Shown here piece by piece: positions 58,665 to 64,000 of a stretch of DNA of 64,000 nt. The DNA is from Oscillospiraceae bacterium. GTDB lineage: Bacteria > Bacillota > Clostridia > Oscillospirales > Acutalibacteraceae. The position numbers were made by a program, and so were the translations under genes. Under the pieces are notes generated by a model. That model ran no database searches. It saw nothing but the letters and a program-made list of their open reading frames with translations, and was not told where the DNA came from. The first letter of the stretch is position 1, and every line of letters begins with the position of its first letter. Location of the stretch: NCBI GenBank assembly GCA_015066565.1, contig SVOB01000002.1:62001-126000 (forward strand). The letters run 5' to 3'.

Positions 58665-59435
58665 TTAACCCCTCCATTCAAAGTAAGCTACGCTTTCGGG
58701 AAGAAGCTGAGCCGCAAGAACAGCCGTTCCCATAGCGAGAATCATACTCAAGGGCATAGCGAACGGCTCAAGCCATTTGATATTTCCCTTTTTTACTATA
58801 AGCTGGAAAATGAGCATATAGAGCATTGAAGAAATAAGGGTTACGAGCGAAAGCACGCCTGCGCCGTCACCCTTTACCGCCTTGTCGCCCTTGCCCATGA
58901 CCGCCTTGCCGATGAAAGCGGCTATAAGACCTATGAAAGCGGCGGCTGCCATGGTGTCAGCCCATTTCTGATTATTGCTTGCGACCTTTCCGACCTTGCT
59001 CTGAATTTTTTTAAGTAGGAAAGGAATGAGAAACAGCGGTAAAATACTGCCGAGCGTCATAACCCAGGCGATAGTGGCAAATACCGTAGGGTCGGTAATT
59101 TCGGCTGAAAGACCGCCCGTGCCGCCGAAGGCTTCAATAGCGCTGGTTGCGGCGGGAACCTCGTATGAAATAGCGCCGATAACCGTAAGTCTTATCCACG
59201 GCAAAACCGTTCCGAGAGCGCCCGAAAGAGTAAGCACCGTCGCTACGATTGCGAGAGCGGGCGCAACAGTGAAAAGCGCGCTTGAAACTACCGTTTTCTT
59301 AAGCGAAGAGGTGGAAATACCTAATTCCTTTGCCCTTTTCCACGCCCTGACGATAAAGAAAATCGACTGAAAGAGGATAAATGCAACAACTCCGAAACCG
59401 AGCATATACATAAATCCGTCAGATTTAAAATCCAT
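58665..59435 (-). CDS. DUF5058-like multi-span membrane protein
   Basis: The 256-residue protein has about seven hydrophobic helices. It shows a short cytosolic N-terminal stretch with RAWKRAKELGIS, an extracellular region with the segment ISYEVPAATSAIEAFGG, and PLFLIPFLLKKI. The pattern matches what I recall of DUF5058 proteins in Clostridia, which often come with a second membrane protein as here. ATG 59435 follows GGGGTGATG. Function unknown. Confidence 0.7.
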   Translation of the reverse strand: MDFKSDGFMYMLGFGVVAFILFQSIFFIVRAWKRAKELGISTSSLKKTVVSSALFTVAPALAIVATVLTLSGALGTVLPWIRLTVIGAISYEVPAATSAIEAFGGTGGLSAEITDPTVFATIAWVMTLGSILPLFLIPFLLKKIQSKVGKVASNNQKWADTMAAAAFIGLIAAFIGKAVMGKGDKAVKGDGAGVLSLVTLISSMLYMLIFQLIVKKGNIKWLEPFAMPLSMILAMGTAVLAAQLLPESVAYFEWRG

Positions 59436-59465
59436 ATCATCACCCCGTTTTTTATTATGAAAGAA

Positions 59466-59494
59466 TTGTATCATATTGTTGCCGTTTTATCAAC
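59466..59494 (-). promoter_or_regulatory. Promoter of the DUF5058-type pair
   Basis: On the minus strand TTGATA and TACAAT are separated by 17 bases, about 30 bases before the ATG. Confidence 0.6.
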
Positions 59495-59529
59495 TTTAAA
59501 AATGAGTGGCATTTTTATTATTAATATGG

Positions 59530-59535
59530 TATAAT
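59530..59535 (+). promoter_or_regulatory. -10 box upstream of the DUF5696-like gene
   Basis: TATAAT lies 34 bases before the TTG start; the matching -35 (TGGCAT about 18 bases upstream) is weak. Confidence 0.45.
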
Positions 59536-59568
59536 ATTAAAACTTAAAACTTTAGGGGGTTCAGGCTT

Positions 59569-61779
59569 TTGAAGTTAAAAAGTAAACTGTTTTTAAAAGT
59601 GTTTTCCGTTATTCTTGTTTTTTCAATTATAATATCGCTTTTCGCGTCCTGCTCGGCGCTTAATTCTAAAAGATATACCGTTCCCTCGGTGAATGAAATC
59701 AAGGCTGAAAACACCGATAAAAAATTCCATATCTACGATAAGGATTCGAGTATCTTTGTTTCAAAATCGGGACTTATTGAGCTTTATTTCGATAAAACAA
59801 CCTATGCCGTCTCAGTTAAGGATACGGCGGCGGACAAGGTCTGGTATTCAATTCCCGCTTCCGAAACGGGCTTTGAACAGCCGTCTGTTCTTTCCGTAAG
59901 GCTTTCGGATAAAACGGGTAACGTTTATCTTCTCAATTCTCAGGATAATTCCGTTGCCTTTGACAGCGCGACGTTCAACTCTCTTGAGGGCGGAATAACC
60001 GTCACCTACAGAATGGCTCTCGACAGGGAAACGGCTTCAAAGAATATAAGCGAGGTTCAGAAGGGCTTGCCCGCAGTTGAAATAACGGTTGAGTATTCTC
60101 TGTCCGACGGCTCTTTTTACGTCGGAATTCCCGATAAGGGAATAGTCGTTCCCGACTGGGTAACGCTTGAAAGCGTTACTGTGCTCGACTATATGACGAG
60201 CGCTTCAAAGGCGAAAAAGGATGATTTTCTGTTCATCCCCGACGGTTGCGGCGCTCTTGTAATGAACGCTCTTTCAAAGGAGGACGCCGAATACAGCGTT
60301 CCCGTTTATAAAACCGACGGGGAATCGCCTGCTTCGGCTGTAGTTCCCGCTTTCGGCGTAAAGCAGGGCGAAGCGGCTTATATGGCTCTTGTTGAAAGCG
60401 GCGACGCTTTATCGACCGTCAACGCCTATACGCTTTCTTCTTCAATCGGCAGAGCAGGCGTTACGTTTGACGTAACCGATATGAAGTATCAGAATGTCAA
60501 AAACAGCAAATACACGGTTTATAAAGGGCTTCGCTCCGGCGACGACCTGAGAATCTGTTACAGGTTCCTTGCGGGTAAAAATGCATCTTATTCGAGCTTT
60601 ACAACAGCCTGCAGGGAAATGCTTATGAGAAATTCGGTAATTTCCGTTTCGGGCGTTGAAAACACCGAATATTATCCGCTTTATATCGCTGTTGACTGCG
60701 CGGCGGCGGAGAATAAGAACGGAACAAAAACGAGAGTTCTTTCCTCCTTTGAAGAAACCGAGGATATTCTCTCTCAGTTAAAGGCGAAGGGCATTAATAA
60801 CGCCTTTGTTGTTCTTCAGAACGCGCTTACGGGCGCTGATGAACAGGTCGATATAAAGGACGCCGTTCTTTCAAAATCGCTCGGCAGTAAGGACGACTAC
60901 GAGGCTCTTTTCAGCTATGCAAATGTCCAGAAAATGAAACTGCTTCTCGATATAGGGCTTGTTACCTCGAATAACGGCTCAAGCGGCTTTTCGTCCTCGG
61001 ACACCCTGAAAACAATTACGGGTAAAAAGGGCGTTTACGAAAAGACAAATGCTTTCGGAGAAATCAGCAAGGCTAAAAAGAACACCTATAAGGTTCTGAA
61101 GCCCGGCGAAATTGACAGCAGAGTTACCTCGCTTCTCCGTAATTTCAGAAAAACCTCGCTTTCGGGCTATTGCATAAACGATTACGCCTATGGCTTTGAT
61201 ATTGATTATTCAACCCTTACAACCGCTTCAAAGGCTTCGTCAATGGCGGTTGAAGCCAACTCCTCGCTCGCTACCGAGCGTTTGCTCGCAGTTAAGAGGG
61301 GAAATTTCAATTCGATAAAATCGGCGGGACTTATAGTCGGACTTCCGTCCGAAACCGGCTATGAGCAAAGCGAAAGCTACACGGCCATTCCCTTTGTTCA
61401 GATGGTGCTTCACGGCACGGCAGATTACACCTTCGAGCCGATTAATTCGAGCGTTGATATGCAGAAAGCGCTTTTAAAATGCGTTGAATACGGCGCTCTT
61501 CCGTCGTTTGAATGGTTTTACAGAGAAACCGGCAACGAGCTTCTCGATATGACCTATAAATACGATAACTCAATTAATATCGCTTCGTCGTTTTATGAGT
61601 CGGCTTCGGCTTTGAACAGCCTGAGAAGCTGCCGTATAGTCAATCACAGCTGTCCTCAGGCAGGGGTTTATCTTACGGAATACTCGGACGGAAGCCTTGT
61701 TTACGTCAACTATAACGAAAAGGAAACCGAGGTAAACGAGATTTTAATCGGCGCTGAGGATTTCGTTGTCATAAGTTAA
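59569..61779 (+). CDS. DUF5696-like surface lipoprotein
   Basis: The 736-residue protein has a lipoprotein signal (VILVFSIIISLFASC, Cys 28). A long beta-rich region resembling a glycoside-hydrolase-like or carbohydrate-recognition fold follows (YFDKTTYAVSVKDTAADKVWYS; SLSDGSFYVGIPDKGIVVPDWV), then a TIM-barrel-like second half (YPLYIAVDCAA, FVVLQNAL). This matches what I recall of DUF5696 proteins next to sugar ABC systems. TTG 59569 is the start, with AGGGGG upstream. Substrate unknown; no transporter adjoins it. Confidence 0.68.
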   Translation: MKLKSKLFLKVFSVILVFSIIISLFASCSALNSKRYTVPSVNEIKAENTDKKFHIYDKDSSIFVSKSGLIELYFDKTTYAVSVKDTAADKVWYSIPASETGFEQPSVLSVRLSDKTGNVYLLNSQDNSVAFDSATFNSLEGGITVTYRMALDRETASKNISEVQKGLPAVEITVEYSLSDGSFYVGIPDKGIVVPDWVTLESVTVLDYMTSASKAKKDDFLFIPDGCGALVMNALSKEDAEYSVPVYKTDGESPASAVVPAFGVKQGEAAYMALVESGDALSTVNAYTLSSSIGRAGVTFDVTDMKYQNVKNSKYTVYKGLRSGDDLRICYRFLAGKNASYSSFTTACREMLMRNSVISVSGVENTEYYPLYIAVDCAAAENKNGTKTRVLSSFEETEDILSQLKAKGINNAFVVLQNALTGADEQVDIKDAVLSKSLGSKDDYEALFSYANVQKMKLLLDIGLVTSNNGSSGFSSSDTLKTITGKKGVYEKTNAFGEISKAKKNTYKVLKPGEIDSRVTSLLRNFRKTSLSGYCINDYAYGFDIDYSTLTTASKASSMAVEANSSLATERLLAVKRGNFNSIKSAGLIVGLPSETGYEQSESYTAIPFVQMVLHGTADYTFEPINSSVDMQKALLKCVEYGALPSFEWFYRETGNELLDMTYKYDNSINIASSFYESASALNSLRSCRIVNHSCPQAGVYLTEYSDGSLVYVNYNEKETEVNEILIGAEDFVVIS

Positions 61780-61844
61780 TTGTGCATAAAAAACGGCTTA
61801 ACTTTTTATAGGAAATCAATATTTCTCAAATAATAAAAATGTTG

Positions 61845-61850
61845 TATAAT
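61845..61850 (+). promoter_or_regulatory. -10 box upstream of the metallophosphoesterase gene
   Basis: TATAAT lies 40 bases before the ATG at 61891; no good -35 is visible. Confidence 0.4.
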
Positions 61851-61890
61851 ATTTAGTTGAAAAGATTTTTTACTTCCAAGGAGGCGCAAA

Positions 61891-64000
61891 ATGAAAAAGT
61901 CTTTAAAGAGTATTATTGCAATTGTGCTTTGCTGGGTTCTCGCTCTGTCGATTATACCCATTTCCGTTTTCGCAAAAAGCGGTAACGCAAAGCTTACTAT
62001 CGGCGTAATTTCCGATACCCATGTTTTCCCCCATTCCAATATGGGTGACGACATTTATGCTTTCGCCGCCGATTACAGAGGCGACACAAAGCAGTATGAG
62101 TATTCCGAACAGCTTCTTGACTGCGCGCTTGACGCTCTTGCCGCTCACGCAAAGAAAAACGGTATGAAGTACGTTATTCTTCCCGGCGACATTACAAAGG
62201 ACAGCGAGGTCTGCGCTCACGAGGCTGTTGCAAAAAGACTTGAACAGTTCGAAAAGGACACCGGACTTACCGTTCTTGTTATAAACGGCAACCATGACAT
62301 AAATAACTCTCACGCTGTTGACTATTCTTCGGGCGAGCGCGTTATGGGCGGAGATCAGATAACAACTCCCGAAAAATATCTTGAAATTTATAAAAATCTC
62401 GGTTATGACGTTGCGTACCATACGTTTACCCCTCCCGAGGGCGAACAGCAGGGTATGATGACTTATTCCGTTAAGCTTGACGGCAATTACAGGTTTATTG
62501 CGTTTGACTCCAACTGCTTCTCAAAGGATTGCACCAAGACAGGCAAGGACGAGCACGATACAAGAGGTATGGTAAGCGCGGCTCTTATGGAATGGCTCCT
62601 TGACGAATGTAAGGACGCTCAGAAGCACGGCGAAACGATTATCGGTATGTGCCACCACAATATCGTCGCTCACCACGACCTTGAGAATAATGTTCTTAAC
62701 GAGTTCGCTATTGACGATTGGGAGTATGTAGCAACCTGCCTTGCTAACGCGGGTATGCACTATGTATTCACGGGTCACCAGCATTCAAACGATGTCGCTT
62801 CCTATGTCACAGAGGAAGGCGAGGTTATCTATGACTGCGAAACCGACTCGCTTTCAAGCTTCCCCCACTATTTCAAAGAGGTTGTCTTTGACAACACCGA
62901 TTTGAGCGGAAAAATTGTTGCCGACTACACAACCTATAAGGTTGACTCGGTTAAAAAGCTCAAGGACCTTGAGGGCAACAAGATAAATGATTTCGCAAGG
63001 TTCTCGTTCCAGAAGGTATTTATGGACGGCGGCGACGGCGACGTAGGTCCGTTCTTTGACGCTATTATTGACGACTATGCTATGAACACTCTGTTCAATA
63101 TCGGCGGTAAGCTCAATCTTACTGATGAGCAGATAGTCAATATTGCCCGCGACCTTGTTCAGAATCTTAAGACCCTTAAGGTTTCGGATATTCCGTCAAC
63201 CAAGTTCAAGGATGAAATCGGATTCTATGATGAAGAATACGGCACCCTCGACAGCGCTGTCTGCTCGGCTTGGTACTATCTTTCGGTAGGCGACGAGTAT
63301 ATTGAAGACGACGAGTTTATGAAGGACGCCATTGAACAGTGCAGGCACGGCGACGTCGGCGCAAGGGTAGTTTTCACGCTTCTTAAAACTATTCTCGATA
63401 ACACGGCGGGCAACGCAACCGTTCTTGAATTTGTTGAAAGCATTTACACGGCAGGTCTTAATATGTATTCGGGACTTGCGGGTAATATTATGGGAAGCCT
63501 TCCGTTCGCTCCCCAGGCAGCTCCCGCTTTAGTTGACGGCGAAGGCGACGACGCTCAGACAACCGGCGAAACCGACGCTGCAGCCGAAACCGAGGAAGAG
63601 GCTGAAGGCGGCTCGGGCTTTGACCTTTCAATCCTCAAGAAAATACCAGGAATGAATCTTGACACCTTAAAGGGTCTGCTTTCAAATCCGTCGCTCGTAG
63701 GTCAGATTCTCGGCTACGCTATCGAATCAATGTGTATTGACGAAAACCCCGGCGAGCGTCAGGACAATAACTTCACTCATATTTATTCGGGAAAGATTGA
63801 ACCCGCTAATAATGACGAAGAAAAACCCACCGAACAGGCGAACAACGAGCCGACAACAAATCAGTCAACGGTTCCCGCCTCGACAATTCCCGGCGGCAAC
63901 AACCCCGCAACCGGCGGCATAGCTTTCACAAGAGTCGAAACCGAGCCTAAGGTTCCGACGGCTGAGCTTATCTTAACTCTCGGCGCGTCTGCTCTTGCCC
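61891..64000 (+). CDS. Secreted calcineurin-like metallophosphoesterase (3' end outside window)
   Basis: The frame opens at ATG 61891 after AAGGAGG and stays open to the window end, about 703 residues without a stop. A signal peptide (residues 1-28, ending VFA) is followed by the dimetal phosphoesterase motifs GVISDTH (Asp 42, His 44), LPGDITKD, INGNHD, CHHN and TGHQHSND. A Thr/Pro/Asn/Glu-rich low-complexity region lies near the visible end (about 630-680), then the start of a possible hydrophobic anchor. Relatives hydrolyse nucleotides or phosphodiesters outside the cell; the substrate is unknown. Confidence 0.9.
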   Translation, partial: MKKSLKSIIAIVLCWVLALSIIPISVFAKSGNAKLTIGVISDTHVFPHSNMGDDIYAFAADYRGDTKQYEYSEQLLDCALDALAAHAKKNGMKYVILPGDITKDSEVCAHEAVAKRLEQFEKDTGLTVLVINGNHDINNSHAVDYSSGERVMGGDQITTPEKYLEIYKNLGYDVAYHTFTPPEGEQQGMMTYSVKLDGNYRFIAFDSNCFSKDCTKTGKDEHDTRGMVSAALMEWLLDECKDAQKHGETIIGMCHHNIVAHHDLENNVLNEFAIDDWEYVATCLANAGMHYVFTGHQHSNDVASYVTEEGEVIYDCETDSLSSFPHYFKEVVFDNTDLSGKIVADYTTYKVDSVKKLKDLEGNKINDFARFSFQKVFMDGGDGDVGPFFDAIIDDYAMNTLFNIGGKLNLTDEQIVNIARDLVQNLKTLKVSDIPSTKFKDEIGFYDEEYGTLDSAVCSAWYYLSVGDEYIEDDEFMKDAIEQCRHGDVGARVVFTLLKTILDNTAGNATVLEFVESIYTAGLNMYSGLAGNIMGSLPFAPQAAPALVDGEGDDAQTTGETDAAAETEEEAEGGSGFDLSILKKIPGMNLDTLKGLLSNPSLVGQILGYAIESMCIDENPGERQDNNFTHIYSGKIEPANNDEEKPTEQANNEPTTNQSTVPASTIPGGNNPATGGIAFTRVETEPKVPTAELILTLGASALA

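Overview
The window reads as chromosomal DNA from an anaerobic Gram-positive Clostridia member. It is most like gut Oscillospirales/Ruminococcaceae, which is an inference from gene content and not a database result. The basis is the Firmicutes-type gene orders recJ-relA-dtd-MBL-hemZ, flippase-mazG-hup-rqcP, recA-recX-rimO-pgsA and ctsR-mcsA-mcsB-clpC. A Gram-positive LexA box, a tRNA-Trp-type T-box, GPH sugar symporters, a dockerin-bearing LRR surface protein and GTAGGGG/AAGGGGAAGG-type interspersed repeats point the same way. There is no rRNA, prophage, insertion sequence or CRISPR array.

Layout. 1-5535: 3' end of a secreted LamG-like protein, then a minus-strand block with hpf, an RluA-type pseudouridine synthase, a serine hydrolase and a CapD/FlaA1-type nucleotide-sugar dehydratase. 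5795-16710: a long plus-strand housekeeping run for DNA repair, stringent response, D-aminoacyl-tRNA editing, HemZ, nucleoside kinase, lipid flippase, MazG, HU and RqcP. 16742-18926: an XRE regulator and a zinc-ribbon PASTA protein whose kinase domain has lost its catalytic residues. 18987-24080: gdhA, then recA-recX-rimO-pgsA under a perfect SOS box. 24349-33603: rpmB, two small XRE regulators with palindromic divergent promoters, a large LRR/dockerin surface protein, a C_GCAxxG_C_C protein with a GPH transporter, a phosphoribosyltransferase, an MltG-like lipoprotein and a VanZ-like protein. 33686-38584: a 35-residue Cys/Asn/Gly-rich membrane peptide and the CtsR-controlled protein quality operon. 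38967-43302: an LRR protein with 21-residue repeats, and a MacB-type permease with its HlyD-type adaptor but no ATPase. 43406-50370: RlmD, a CAT-like acetyltransferase and a tight string of small accessory enzymes. 50374-52099: a Trp T-box controlling a lone TrpB2. 52160-56958: O-antigen-ligase-like protein, a second GPH transporter and rpsF-ssb-rpsR. 56997-64000: a GNAT, tRNA-Glu and tRNA-Met with a duplicated tRNA 3' fragment, a DUF5058-type membrane pair, a DUF5696-like lipoprotein and a metallophosphoesterase running off the window.

Regulation is the most informative layer. Promoter and operator pairs can be read directly for recA (LexA), ctsR (two CtsR heptad-repeat operators around the promoter), trpB (T-box with TGG specifier) and the two small XRE genes (perfect palindromes over face-to-face promoters).

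I did not find a clearly new multi-gene system. The least explained items are the PASTA pseudokinase, the two XRE/palindrome loci (one with an empty 200-base leader downstream, and a strong promoter inside a 50-bp double palindrome aimed antisense at the XRE gene), the tiny Cys/Asn-rich peptide, and the duplicated tRNA-Glu 3' end. Function calls rest on motifs read by eye; no homology search was run.
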